NCBI GenBank assembly: GCA_030429105.1
Contig: JAUIDE010000011.1
Span: 1 to 62,848, forward strand
Origin: Alphaproteobacteria bacterium
GTDB taxonomy: Bacteria; Pseudomonadota; Alphaproteobacteria; Rhodobacterales; Rhodobacteraceae
Reading direction: 5' to 3'
DNA length: 62,848 bases
A program made the translations under genes and the position numbers. Position 1 is the first letter of the stretch, and each line of letters opens with the position of its first letter. This document shows positions 1 to 7,591 of this stretch, in pieces. The notes below the pieces were generated by a model. That model saw only the letters and a list, made by a program, of their open reading frames with translations. It had not been told where the DNA came from and searched no databases.

Positions 1-140
1 CTGATGACTTCCCCGACCGTCTCGCGCAGCATCAGGTGCAGTTCCGGAAACGCATAGATGTTCGGATGCTGTCCAATCATCATCGAAATGAGCGAGGAAT
101 AGGACCGCGGCGCCGAAAGGAGCATCAACATGCGGGGCAT
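1..140 (-). CDS. Sulfotransferase family protein, N-terminal part (runs off the window)
   Basis: Only the first 46 codons are visible. The start at 140 begins MPRMLMLLSAPRSYSSL; ATGs at 131 and 125 are in frame and could also serve. The SAPRSYSS stretch followed by GQHPNIYAFPEL is typical of the 5'-phosphosulfate-binding loop of PAPS-dependent sulfotransferases (Sulfotransfer_3-like), which move sulfate from PAPS to a hydroxyl or amine. It lies 5 bp after the bchY stop on the same strand, so it is probably the next gene of the bchCXY transcript, where Rhodobacter has bchZ. The substrate is unknown; a hydroxylated carotenoid or lipid is only a guess. The family call rests on a short N-terminus. 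Confidence 0.6.
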   Translation of the reverse strand, partial: MPRMLMLLSAPRSYSSLISMMIGQHPNIYAFPELHLMLRETVGEVI

Positions 141-145
141 TGGTT

Positions 146-1681
146 CTAGTTTCCGTTCTTGCCAGCATGATCCGCCGCCCGCGCGGCCTTTTCCAGCTTC
201 TTCTGCCGGAGCGCGCGGTATTGCGGCTGGAGGTTCGGAGAGCCCTCCCAGACGCCCGCGGAGTCGCCCTCGCCCACGCCCTCGAAGAAGGCCTTCATCC
301 CGTCCATCCGCGCCTTGTTGCCGATGGCGGCGTTGACGACCTCCTGGAGGGAGCCGGCGCCCGCCGGGCCCATCAGCGGCCGGGCGGAGATGAGATTGGT
401 GAAGTAGAGCGAGGGGATGCCCATCGCCTTCCCCTTCTGCACCACCGGCGTCGTGCCGATGGCGAGGTCGGGGCGGATCGCCTCCATCGCGGCGAGATCG
501 TCCTCGAGCGAGGCGCGATACTTCACCTTCACGCCGCGCGCCTCCAGCCAGTCCCGGTCCGCCGCGCTCATCTCGGTGCGGTGGCAGGCGGTGCCGACAT
601 AGGGCACCTCCGCGCCGCTCTCGATCAGGAGCCGTGCGACGAGAAGCTCGGAGCCCTCGTAGCCGGAGAGCGTGATCGTCCCCTTCACCCGGCTGCCCTG
701 GAGCGCGCCGCGGATCGCGGGGAGGAAGGCGTTCTGCGCCGCGGCGATCTTCTCGGAAGAGACGCCATAGGCCGCGCCGATATTCGCCAGCCAGTCCGCC
801 GTCCCGTCATGGCCGACCGGCGCGGAGCCGACGAGGCTGCGCCCCGCGGCCTCGAACTCCCGCATCGTCGCCGAATAGAAGGGGTGGATCGCGGCGGCGA
901 CGCCGCAATCGAGCGCGGCGTAAAGCTCCCGCCATTCCCGGCAGGGGACGACAGGCCCGGCGGCGAGCCCCATCGGCTCCAGCATCCGGCCGATCACCAT
1001 CGGATCCGCCGGGAACATCTCCCCGATCAGCGCGACGGTCGGGCGCGTATCCCGCCCGCCGGACGGGCGCGCGACGGGTCCGGCCTCCGCCTCGGCCCGC
1101 GCATAGGCGAGCATCGCCCCGGCGAGCACATCCTTCGCCTCCGCATGGGTCGGCACGCCGAAGCCCGGCACGTCGATCCCGATGATCCGCACCCCGTCGA
1201 TCTCCTTCGGCAGGAGCCGCAGCGGCACGCCGGAGGCGGTGGGGACGCAGAGATTGGTGACGACGACAGCGTCATACCGCTCCGGGTCCGCGATCTTGTA
1301 GACCGCCTCGCGGATGTCCTCGAAGAGCTTGCCGGTGACGAGGCTCTCCGAATTGAACGGCACATAACCGACGGAGCGGCGCGCGCCGTAGAAATGGCTC
1401 ACGAAGGTGAGGCCGTAGACGCAGCAGGCCGAACCCGAGAGCACGGTCGCCACCCGCCGCATCCGGAGCCCGACGCGGAGGCTCCCGAAGGCCGGGCACA
1501 TGCTCTGCGGCTTGTCGTGCGGCCCGAGCGGATAATCCTTCCGGAACCCGTCGAGGAGTTCGGAATTCCCGGCCTTGCGCGCGGCCGCCTCCATCTCGGA
1601 GGCGCCGGCATGGCAGCCGAAGCCGTCCCCCTTGCCGGGGTCGACGGCGAGCGGCGCCCTGATGTCGCCGCCGTCGCTCAC
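146..1681 (-). CDS. bchY: Chlorophyllide a reductase subunit Y
   Basis: One of the two nitrogenase NifDK-like catalytic subunits of chlorophyllide a reductase (with BchZ). The complex takes electrons from BchX to reduce ring B of chlorophyllide a in bacteriochlorophyll a synthesis. The protein is 511 residues, close to the family length. Candidate Fe-S ligands are Cys62 (SMCPAFGSL), Cys86/87 (GSACCVYG) and Cys145 (TNLCVPTASG). The GTG start overlaps the stop of a 55-codon reading frame by GTGA, and an in-frame stop lies upstream, so the frame cannot extend much further. It follows bchC and bchX. A sulfotransferase gene, not bchZ, follows it directly. Confidence 0.96.
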   Translation of the reverse strand: MSDGGDIRAPLAVDPGKGDGFGCHAGASEMEAAARKAGNSELLDGFRKDYPLGPHDKPQSMCPAFGSLRVGLRMRRVATVLSGSACCVYGLTFVSHFYGARRSVGYVPFNSESLVTGKLFEDIREAVYKIADPERYDAVVVTNLCVPTASGVPLRLLPKEIDGVRIIGIDVPGFGVPTHAEAKDVLAGAMLAYARAEAEAGPVARPSGGRDTRPTVALIGEMFPADPMVIGRMLEPMGLAAGPVVPCREWRELYAALDCGVAAAIHPFYSATMREFEAAGRSLVGSAPVGHDGTADWLANIGAAYGVSSEKIAAAQNAFLPAIRGALQGSRVKGTITLSGYEGSELLVARLLIESGAEVPYVGTACHRTEMSAADRDWLEARGVKVKYRASLEDDLAAMEAIRPDLAIGTTPVVQKGKAMGIPSLYFTNLISARPLMGPAGAGSLQEVVNAAIGNKARMDGMKAFFEGVGEGDSAGVWEGSPNLQPQYRALRQKKLEKAARAADHAGKNGN

Positions 1682-1845
1682 GCCGAAGCCTCCCGGCTCT
1701 TGCCGCTGAAGGGGCAGACGCCCGGCGCCGTCGCGCTCTCACGCGCCGGCGCCGGGGCCCTGACGGGAATGGGGCGGCTCACGGCGCCCCCCTCGAGCGC
1801 GATGAGCCGCTGGTCGCATTCCGCCATCCTGTCGAGATCAAACAT
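1678..1845 (-). CDS. Small ORF between bchX and bchY, 55 codons
   Basis: A reading frame starting [20 protein letters not shown] fills the gap between bchX and bchY. Its ATG overlaps the last codons of bchX by 8 bp, and its TGA overlaps the bchY GTG start (GTGA). Nearly every third codon position is G or C, as in the flanking genes. The C-terminus holds a CPFSGK stretch, and the middle is rich in Ala and Pro. I do not recognise a family. It could be a genuine coupled small protein, or an N-terminal extension of BchY cut off by a -1 frame change (real or an assembly error). A second ATG lies at 1827. No strong ribosome binding site is visible. Confidence 0.45.
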   Translation of the reverse strand: MFDLDRMAECDQRLIALEGGAVSRPIPVRAPAPARESATAPGVCPFSGKSREASA

Positions 1846-2842
1846 CGTCGTAGACCACTTCGAGGGATTTCTTCGGCGCGGCGTTCTTGCCGCGCATGTC
1901 TTCGTCGGAGGCTGGGGTGAGCACGAAATCCGCGCCCGTCTCCTCCGCCGAGAAGAGGCCGAGGAGCCCGTCCTGCGTCAGCGGATGCGGATGACCCGGC
2001 GGCGCGACGGCGACAGCGTCGCCAAGCCCGGCGAAGAGCTCGCCCCACTGCGATTTCGCGGTGCCGACGATCTGGTAGTTCGCGGATTTCTTGCGGAGGT
2101 CGTCATCCTGCGGGATCGCGGCGAGGATCGGGATGCCCACCGCCTCCGCGAAGGCCGCGGCCTCGCCCGTCCCGTCATCCTTGTTGATGACGAGCCCGGC
2201 GACGCCGACATTCCCGCCCATCTTGCGGAAATACTGCACCGCGGAGCAGACATTGTTCGCCACATAGAGCGACTGGAGGTCGTTCGAGGCGACGAGGATC
2301 ACCTTCTGCGCCATGTCCCGCGCGATCGGGAGCCCGAACCCGCCGCAGACGACGTCCCCGAGGAAGTCGAGCAGCACATAGTCGAAATCCCAGTCGTGGA
2401 AGCCGAGCTTCTCCAGCAGCTCGAAGCCGTGGATGATCCCGCGCCCGCCGCAGCCGCGGCCCACTTCCGGCCCGCCCAGCTCCATCGCGAAGACGCCGCC
2501 GCGCTTGAAGCAGACGTCGCCGATCTTCACCTCCTCGCCCGCGAGCTTCTTGCGGGTGGAGGTCTCGATGATCGTCGGGCAGGCCTTGCCGCCGAAGAGG
2601 AGCGAGGTCGTGTCCGATTTCGGGTCGCAGCCGATGAGGAGCACCCGCTTGCCCTGCTCCGCCATCATGTGGCTGAGATTGGCGAGCGTGAAGCTCTTGC
2701 CGATGCCGCCCTTGCCGTAGATCGCGATGATCTGCGTCTTCTTGGTCGGCGGCGCGGAAGGCACTTCGAGAGTCGGCTCGGCGGCCTCTGCGCGCAGGCG
2801 CTCGTCGTAATCCGTCTTGAGGTTCGGAACGTCGAGGGTCAT
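1838..2842 (-). CDS. bchX: Chlorophyllide a reductase iron protein, subunit X
   Basis: NifH/BchL-like ATP-dependent reductase that passes electrons from its [4Fe-4S] cluster to BchYZ. The protein is 334 residues. The P-loop GKGGIGKS is at residues 43-50. The cluster ligands shared by the dimer are probably Cys131 (GRGCGGRG) and Cys166 (DVVCGGFG). The N-terminal tail before the P-loop (about 37 residues) is normal for BchX. The start is ATG at 2842, giving a 4-bp ATGA overlap with the bchC stop. An upstream in-frame extension exists but would run far into bchC. It is co-transcribed with bchC and bchY. Confidence 0.97.
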   Translation of the reverse strand: MTLDVPNLKTDYDERLRAEAAEPTLEVPSAPPTKKTQIIAIYGKGGIGKSFTLANLSHMMAEQGKRVLLIGCDPKSDTTSLLFGGKACPTIIETSTRKKLAGEEVKIGDVCFKRGGVFAMELGGPEVGRGCGGRGIIHGFELLEKLGFHDWDFDYVLLDFLGDVVCGGFGLPIARDMAQKVILVASNDLQSLYVANNVCSAVQYFRKMGGNVGVAGLVINKDDGTGEAAAFAEAVGIPILAAIPQDDDLRKKSANYQIVGTAKSQWGELFAGLGDAVAVAPPGHPHPLTQDGLLGLFSAEETGADFVLTPASDEDMRGKNAAPKKSLEVVYDDV

Positions 2843-3780
2843 GCGGCTCTCCAGTCCAGGATCATCTTGAGGCAGGCGGGGTCGCCGAAGGCCGTCTCGT
2901 AGGCTTCGGCGGCGGCGCTGGCGGGGCGGCGATGCGTGACGAGCCCGGCGAGCGAGAGCGCGCCGCTCTCGATCAGCGCCCGCGTCGCCTTCAGGTCGTC
3001 CGCGTTCCATTCCGCGGCGATGCGGAACCGCGCCTCCTTCATGAAGGCGGGCGGGAAGGCGAAGCTGATCGGCGCCGGATAGAACCCGGCGAGCACGATC
3101 TCCCCGCCCTTCGCGATCCGCCCGATCAGCGTGTTGAGCAGGGAGGCGTCGCCAGTCGCGTCATAGATCGATTCGTAATCGCGCCGCGGGTCCGCCTCGG
3201 GGTTCAGCACCTCGTAGCCGAGCGCGCCCGAGGCGCGGTCCGGGTTGATCTCCCACACGGTCGGCGCCGGGGCGCCGGCGGCGACGGTGAGCCGCGCGAG
3301 GAGCCGCCCGAGCACGCCATGCCCGACGATGAGATCGGGCGGCGCGTTCCGCATGCCCGCCATCGCGTGGCGCGCGGTCGCCGCGAGGGCGAGGAGCGCG
3401 CCTTCCGCCCCGAGCCCGGAATCGATCCGCGTCGCGCGGGCGCCCGCCGTCACCAGCCGCCGCGCCGCGCCGCCGAAAAGGCCCTTGGCCTCGCGATAGC
3501 AGGCGGCGCCGGGGGCGAAGACATGATCGCCGGGCTTGAAGCCGCTCTCCGGCCCCGCCTCCATCACCTCGCCCGCGGCCTCGTAGCCGGGGACGAGCGG
3601 ATAACCCATGCCGGGGAACGGGGGCATCTCCCCGGTCCAGAAGAGTTTTTCGGTGCCGGTGGAGATTCCCGAATGCGCGATGTCGACGACGATGTCGCCC
3701 GGCCCGGGCTCCGCGAGGGTGAGCGCGCCAAGGGCGAGGTCTCTTGGCCCCTTCAGGATGACGGCTTCTGTCGTCTCCAC
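2839..3780 (-). CDS. bchC: Bacteriochlorophyllide a dehydrogenase (3-hydroxyethyl oxidation)
   Basis: Zinc-free MDR-type dehydrogenase that oxidises the C3 hydroxyethyl group to the acetyl group of bacteriochlorophyllide a. The protein is 313 residues. It starts with GTG ([20 protein letters not shown]), which matches the usual BchC opening. Visible family features are [20 protein letters not shown] and the nucleotide-binding region around [13 protein letters not shown]. It is the first gene of the bchCXY run, and its promoter region carries paired PpsR/CrtJ operators, so it should be repressed by oxygen and light. bchX overlaps its stop by 4 bp. Confidence 0.95.
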   Translation of the reverse strand: METTEAVILKGPRDLALGALTLAEPGPGDIVVDIAHSGISTGTEKLFWTGEMPPFPGMGYPLVPGYEAAGEVMEAGPESGFKPGDHVFAPGAACYREAKGLFGGAARRLVTAGARATRIDSGLGAEGALLALAATARHAMAGMRNAPPDLIVGHGVLGRLLARLTVAAGAPAPTVWEINPDRASGALGYEVLNPEADPRRDYESIYDATGDASLLNTLIGRIAKGGEIVLAGFYPAPISFAFPPAFMKEARFRIAAEWNADDLKATRALIESGALSLAGLVTHRRPASAAAEAYETAFGDPACLKMILDWRAA

Positions 3781-3845
3781 GCGCCCGGCTCCCTTTCCAT
3801 GCGCCCCTTTCGGGGACTCGCGGCGTCTGTCTCTTGCGCCGTATG

Positions 3846-3863
3846 TGTAAGTCTAGCGTGACA
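3846..3863. promoter_or_regulatory. PpsR/CrtJ operator, bchC-proximal
   Basis: A perfect TGT-N12-ACA element, the consensus for the redox-sensing repressor PpsR (CrtJ). It covers the putative -10 of the bchC promoter and is separated by 8 bp from a second perfect element. The same paired 8-bp spacing is described for bchC in Rhodobacter, where it supports cooperative binding. Confidence 0.85.
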
Positions 3864-3877
3864 GTCTGGACTGTCAA
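3850..3877 (-). promoter_or_regulatory. Sigma-70-type promoter of bchC
   Basis: On the minus strand TTGACA (3877-3872) and TAGACT (3855-3850) are spaced by 16 bp, a good vegetative promoter for the bchCXY transcript. The -35 lies in the distal PpsR site and the -10 in the proximal site, so bound repressor would block RNA polymerase. Confidence 0.65.
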
Positions 3878-3889
3878 TGTAATTGGACA
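3872..3889. promoter_or_regulatory. PpsR/CrtJ operator, bchC-distal
   Basis: The second perfect TGT-N12-ACA element in the crtF-bchC gap. It overlaps the TTGACA -35 hexamer of the bchC promoter and lies 8 bp from the first site. Confidence 0.85.
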
Positions 3890-3905
3890 AGAAATTGATG
3901 CGCCC

Positions 3906-5042
3906 CTAACGGGGCTTCGTCGCCGTCACGATCGAGGTGACGAATTCGCGCCGCGGGCGGGGCGTGCGGACCTCCGCGAATCCCGCCGCGGAGAGCAAGG
4001 CGGCGACCTCGCCCTGCGAGCGGGCGCGGCCCGTCCGCATCGCCATGCAGTAGACGGCGAAATAGACGTCGCCCGAGCGGTTCGGCCGCGCCCCGCCCGT
4101 CATCGGCTCGGAAACGACGATCCGCCCGCCGGGCGGCAGCGCGTCGAAGGCGGCGCGGAGCAGCGCCGCCACCGTCTCGTCCCGGTGGTCATAGAGAACG
4201 CGCACGAGGCTGATCGCATCCGCCCCGCCGGGCAGCGGCCCGTCGCGGAAACTGCCGGGGACGATCTCCGCGCGCCCGTCCATCCCCGCGGCCCGGAACC
4301 GGGCGGTCGCGGCGGGAACGACGGCGGGAAGGTCGAAAAGACGAAGCCTGACTTGGGGATTCGCCCGCCCCGCCGCTTCGAGAAAGGCGCCCGTCCCGCC
4401 GCCGACATCCATGAGCAGGCGCGAATCGGCGAAGGAAACCGCCGCCAGCGTCTCCTCCGCCACCATGATCTGGCTCTTCGCCATGAGGTCGGAATAGCGC
4501 GCCGCCGCCTCCGGCTCCTCCGCCGCGGCGGCGCCGAAGACATAGGGCCAGAACCCGGCCAGTTCCGTCTCCGTCTCCCCGCGGAAGAAGGCGGCGGGGT
4601 CCTCGACGTCGCGATAGAGCACGCGGTGATGCCGGATCATGTCCTCGAGCCCCGGCGCGCCGAGGAGCGCGGCGCCCTTCCGCGACAGGCCGAAGAGGCC
4701 GCCCCGCATCTCGAGAAGCCCGAGCGCGACCCCGGCGCGAAGCAGCGCCTCCATCCGCTCCGCCGGAACCCCGGCGCGGGCGGCGAGCGCGCCGGCCTCC
4801 ATCTCCCCGCCGCGAAGGGCGCGGAGCGTGCCGAGCTCCACCAGCGCCATCAGCGCCTGACTGTAAACGAAGCCTGACAGGAGATCGAACATCTCCGCCC
4901 CCTCCCGCCGCGTCACGGCGCGGGTGAGGGGGAAGCGCGCGGCCCACGCCTGGAAGCGCGGGTTGGAGACGACGCCGTTTCGCCAGCGGCGCCAGCGCGC
5001 CGAAAGGCTCACGCCCGCCGGCGGCTCGGCCGCCGCCGCCAA
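3906..5042 (-). CDS. crtF: Demethylspheroidene O-methyltransferase
   Basis: SAM-dependent O-methyltransferase that methylates the 1-hydroxyl of demethylspheroidene in the spheroidene pathway. The protein is 378 residues. The N-terminal helical dimerisation part reads ARWRRWRNGVVSNPRFQAWA and FDLLSGFVYSQALMALVELG. The SAM motif is LLMDVGGGTGAFLEA, and LVRVLYDHRDE lies in the active-site region. The TTG start at 5042 lies 2 bp after the crtE stop; a GTG at 5012 is an alternative. It shares the crtE transcript and precedes bchC, the Rhodobacter order. Confidence 0.93.
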   Translation of the reverse strand: MAAAAEPPAGVSLSARWRRWRNGVVSNPRFQAWAARFPLTRAVTRREGAEMFDLLSGFVYSQALMALVELGTLRALRGGEMEAGALAARAGVPAERMEALLRAGVALGLLEMRGGLFGLSRKGAALLGAPGLEDMIRHHRVLYRDVEDPAAFFRGETETELAGFWPYVFGAAAAEEPEAAARYSDLMAKSQIMVAEETLAAVSFADSRLLMDVGGGTGAFLEAAGRANPQVRLRLFDLPAVVPAATARFRAAGMDGRAEIVPGSFRDGPLPGGADAISLVRVLYDHRDETVAALLRAAFDALPPGGRIVVSEPMTGGARPNRSGDVYFAVYCMAMRTGRARSQGEVAALLSAAGFAEVRTPRPRREFVTSIVTATKPR

Positions 5043-5044
5043 GG

Positions 5045-5929
5045 CTAGACCGCCCGGCGCAAGGCGGCGGCGGGCGCGATCGGCGTCAGCCGCTCCGCCT
5101 GCGCGCGGACCATCGCGCAGAGCGCGGCCTCGCCGGGGCAGGAGGGGATCGAGGCGATGGCGCCCGAAAGCGTGTTCTTCAGCCGGGTGATCGCGCCGGA
5201 GACGCCGTATTCGGCCACCGCGTTCGGCCTTGCGTGGATCTCGTCCTGATGCGCGGGCTTGCCCAGCGTCTCCTCGTCATAAAGCGCGTCGCGAAGGTCG
5301 TCCGCCACCTGGAAGGCCTCTCCGATCCGGGCGCCAAGCTCCGTCCACGCCTCGGGCTCCTGCCCGGCGGCGACGGCGCCCATCCGCGTCGCCGCGGTGA
5401 AGAGCGCGCCGGTCTTGGCGCGGTGATAGGCGATGAGGTCGACCTTCGGCTCGCTCTCCCAGCCCTGCCCGGCGCAGATGCCGTTCGGCATGCCGGTCGA
5501 TTCGGCGAGGATGCGGATCAGCTTGATCCCCCGCATCGGCTCGCGCTCCGCGGCGCGGGCGAGCACGTCGAAGGCCATGACGATCAGGCTGTCCCCGGTC
5601 AGGAGCGCGATCGGCTCGCCATAGGCCTTGTGCACGGCGGGCTTGCCGCGGCGGATGTCCGCATCGTCGAAACAGGGCATGTCGTCATGGACGAGGGAGG
5701 CGCAATGGATCAGCTCCAGCGCCGCCGCCGCCGCATCCGCCAGCGCGGGCCGGTCGTCGCCGCAGGCCTTGGCGACCGAGAGGAGGATCGTGGGCCGGAT
5801 GCGCGCCCCGCCGGGGAAGACGGCGTGGGCGAGCGCGGCGGCGAGCTTGGCCGGCGCCGCCTCTCCATTCCCCTGCCCCTGCGAAATGGCGGCTTCGAGC
5901 GCCGCCTCGACACGGTCCGAGATGCCCAT
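5045..5929 (-). CDS. crtE: Geranylgeranyl diphosphate synthase
   Basis: Trans-prenyltransferase making GGPP from FPP and IPP, the precursor for carotenoids and the bacteriochlorophyll tail. The protein is 294 residues. The first aspartate-rich motif HDDMPCFDD is at residues 81-89 and the second is QVADDLRD. The ATG start at 5929 opens MGISDRVEAALEAAI. It is divergent from crtD across a 93-bp gap holding a perfect PpsR site, so both transcripts are probably under PpsR control. crtF follows with a 2-bp gap. Confidence 0.95.
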   Translation of the reverse strand: MGISDRVEAALEAAISQGQGNGEAAPAKLAAALAHAVFPGGARIRPTILLSVAKACGDDRPALADAAAAALELIHCASLVHDDMPCFDDADIRRGKPAVHKAYGEPIALLTGDSLIVMAFDVLARAAEREPMRGIKLIRILAESTGMPNGICAGQGWESEPKVDLIAYHRAKTGALFTAATRMGAVAAGQEPEAWTELGARIGEAFQVADDLRDALYDEETLGKPAHQDEIHARPNAVAEYGVSGAITRLKNTLSGAIASIPSCPGEAALCAMVRAQAERLTPIAPAAALRRAV

Positions 5930-5952
5930 GCGCGTCTCCTGTCCTGCGCAAC

Positions 5953-5970
5953 CGTCCAGTGAAGTGGACA
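5953..5970. promoter_or_regulatory. Degenerate PpsR/CrtJ half-match
   Basis: CGT-N12-ACA, one mismatch from the TGT-N12-ACA consensus. It lies 5 bp from the perfect site at 5976 in the crtE-crtD gap, so it may be a weak second operator. The spacing differs from the 8 bp seen at bchC. Confidence 0.35.
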
Positions 5971-5975
5971 GTCAG

Positions 5976-5993
5976 TGTAAATTATGATGGACA
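5976..5993. promoter_or_regulatory. PpsR/CrtJ operator in the crtE-crtD gap
   Basis: A perfect TGT-N12-ACA element between the divergent crtE and crtD genes. A TATGAT hexamer inside it (5983-5988, plus strand) could be the crtD -10, although no good -35 is at the right distance. Confidence 0.8.
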
Positions 5994-6022
5994 GTCACTC
6001 TCTCCGAGTCAACGATGGCGTC

Positions 6023-7591
6023 ATGCAGAGAGCCGAAAACCGCATAGCGATCGTCGGAGCCGGGATCGGCGGCCTTTCGGCGGCGCTCGCGCTCTCGGCT
6101 GCGGGGCGGCGCGTGACCGTGCTCGAACGCCACGCCCATCCCGGCGGCAAGGCCCGGAACGTGGAGACCTTCGCCGGCCCCGCCCCCGCCGGGCCGACCG
6201 TGATGACGATGCGCTCGGTGTTCGACGGCCTCTTCGCCGCCGCCGGCGCGCGGCTTGAGGATCACGTCCGCATCCACCGCGAGCCCCTCCTCGCCCGGCA
6301 TTTCTGGGAAGACGGCTCGACGCTCGACCTGACGGACGATCCCGCCATGAACGAGGCCGCAATCGCCGCCTTCGCCGGGCCGCGCGAGGCCGCCGCCTTC
6401 CGCCGCTTCGCCGCCAACGCCCGCCGCCTCTACGAGGGGTTCGAGGCGCCGATGATGGAAGCGGCGGAGCCCACCTTCGGCGCCCTCGCGCTCCATGTCC
6501 TCCGCCATCCCTCGCTCATCCCCGCGATGACGCCGCACCTGACGCTCGCGCAGGCCCTCGCGCGCCGCTTCGCGGACCCGCGCCTCCGGCAGCTTTTCGG
6601 CCGCTACGCCACCTATGTCGGCGGAGCGCCGGATCGGAGCCCCGCCCTCCTCTCGCTCATCTGGGAATCCGAAGCCCGCGGCGTCTGGCGCGTCGAGGGC
6701 GGCATCGCAGCGCTCGCCGCTTCGATGGCGCGGCTGGCGGAGGCGCATGGCGCCGAATTCCGCCTCGGCGCCCATGTCGAGGAGATCGAGACGGAAGGCG
6801 GCGCCGCATCCGGCCTCCGCCTCGCCGGCGGCGAGAGAATCGCGGCGAACACGATCCTCTTCAACGGGGACCCGGCGGCCCTCCGCCGCGGCCTTCTCGG
6901 GCCGGGCGCGCGGGAGGCGGTCACGAAGCCGGCCGTCTCCCCCCGCTCCCTCTCCGCCTTCGTCTGGAGCTTCGCGGCGGAGCCGTCCCGCCCGGACCTC
7001 GCCCATCACAACGTCTTCTTCGGGCCGGACCCGGCGCGGGAATTCGGCCCCATCGAGGCGGGCGCCATGCCCGAAGCCCCCTCGCTCTATGTCTGCGCCG
7101 CAGACCGGGGCGAGGGCGTAGCGCCAACCGGGCCGGAGCGGTTCGAGATCATCATGAACGGCGCGCCGGACGAGCCCGGCCGCGCTGAGGAGCGCGAAAG
7201 ATGCAGGGACCTGACCTTCGGAACGCTGGCCCGCTTCGGGCTGACCTTCTCGCCGGCGCCGGGGCCGGAGAGCCTGAGCAGCCCACGGGATTTCGCGAGG
7301 CTCTTCCCCGGATCGGACGGCTCCCTCTACGGGCGGAGCCCGCACGGGGCGATGGCGGCCTTCGCGCGGCCGACGGCGCGGAGCCGTATTCCGGGGCTAT
7401 TTCTCTGCGGCGGGGGAACGCATCCGGGCGCGGGGGTCCCGATGGCCGCGCGCTCCGGCCTGCGCGCGGCCGAGGCGATTCTGGCGGCCCGTTCTTCGAC
7501 ATCCATGTCGGCCCGGACGGCTACGCCTGGTGGTATCTCGACGGGATCAGCGACGACGGGGCGCGCGCCGTCTCCGTCATCGGCTTCATAG
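6023..7591 (+). CDS. crtD: 1-hydroxycarotenoid 3,4-desaturase (methoxyneurosporene dehydrogenase)
   Basis: FAD-dependent CrtI-family desaturase that introduces the 3,4 double bond of the spheroidene pathway. The FAD-binding motif IAIVGAGIGGLSAALALSAA is near the N-terminus, and the C-terminal FAD motif is LFLCGGGTHPGAGVPMAA. I start at ATG 6023 (MQRAENRIAIVGAG); the ATG at 5984 would lie inside the PpsR operator. From 6023 the protein is 522 residues, about 25-30 longer than Rhodobacter CrtD. The surplus lies after AAEAILAA and reads over the 5' part of the crtC coding region in another frame. Confidence 0.93.
   Translation: MQRAENRIAIVGAGIGGLSAALALSAAGRRVTVLERHAHPGGKARNVETFAGPAPAGPTVMTMRSVFDGLFAAAGARLEDHVRIHREPLLARHFWEDGSTLDLTDDPAMNEAAIAAFAGPREAAAFRRFAANARRLYEGFEAPMMEAAEPTFGALALHVLRHPSLIPAMTPHLTLAQALARRFADPRLRQLFGRYATYVGGAPDRSPALLSLIWESEARGVWRVEGGIAALAASMARLAEAHGAEFRLGAHVEEIETEGGAASGLRLAGGERIAANTILFNGDPAALRRGLLGPGAREAVTKPAVSPRSLSAFVWSFAAEPSRPDLAHHNVFFGPDPAREFGPIEAGAMPEAPSLYVCAADRGEGVAPTGPERFEIIMNGAPDEPGRAEERERCRDLTFGTLARFGLTFSPAPGPESLSSPRDFARLFPGSDGSLYGRSPHGAMAAFARPTARSRIPGLFLCGGGTHPGAGVPMAARSGLRAAEAILAARSSTSMSARTATPGGISTGSATTGRAPSPSSAS

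Noticed and set aside
1-140. bchZ at the left edge
   Set aside because: The translated start shows a sulfotransferase PAPS loop and no resemblance to the BchZ N-terminus.
140-2902. Long open frame on the plus strand opposite bchY and bchX
   Set aside because: It is a by-product of very high GC in the third codon positions of the real genes. Its product is Arg/His/Asp-rich without domains.
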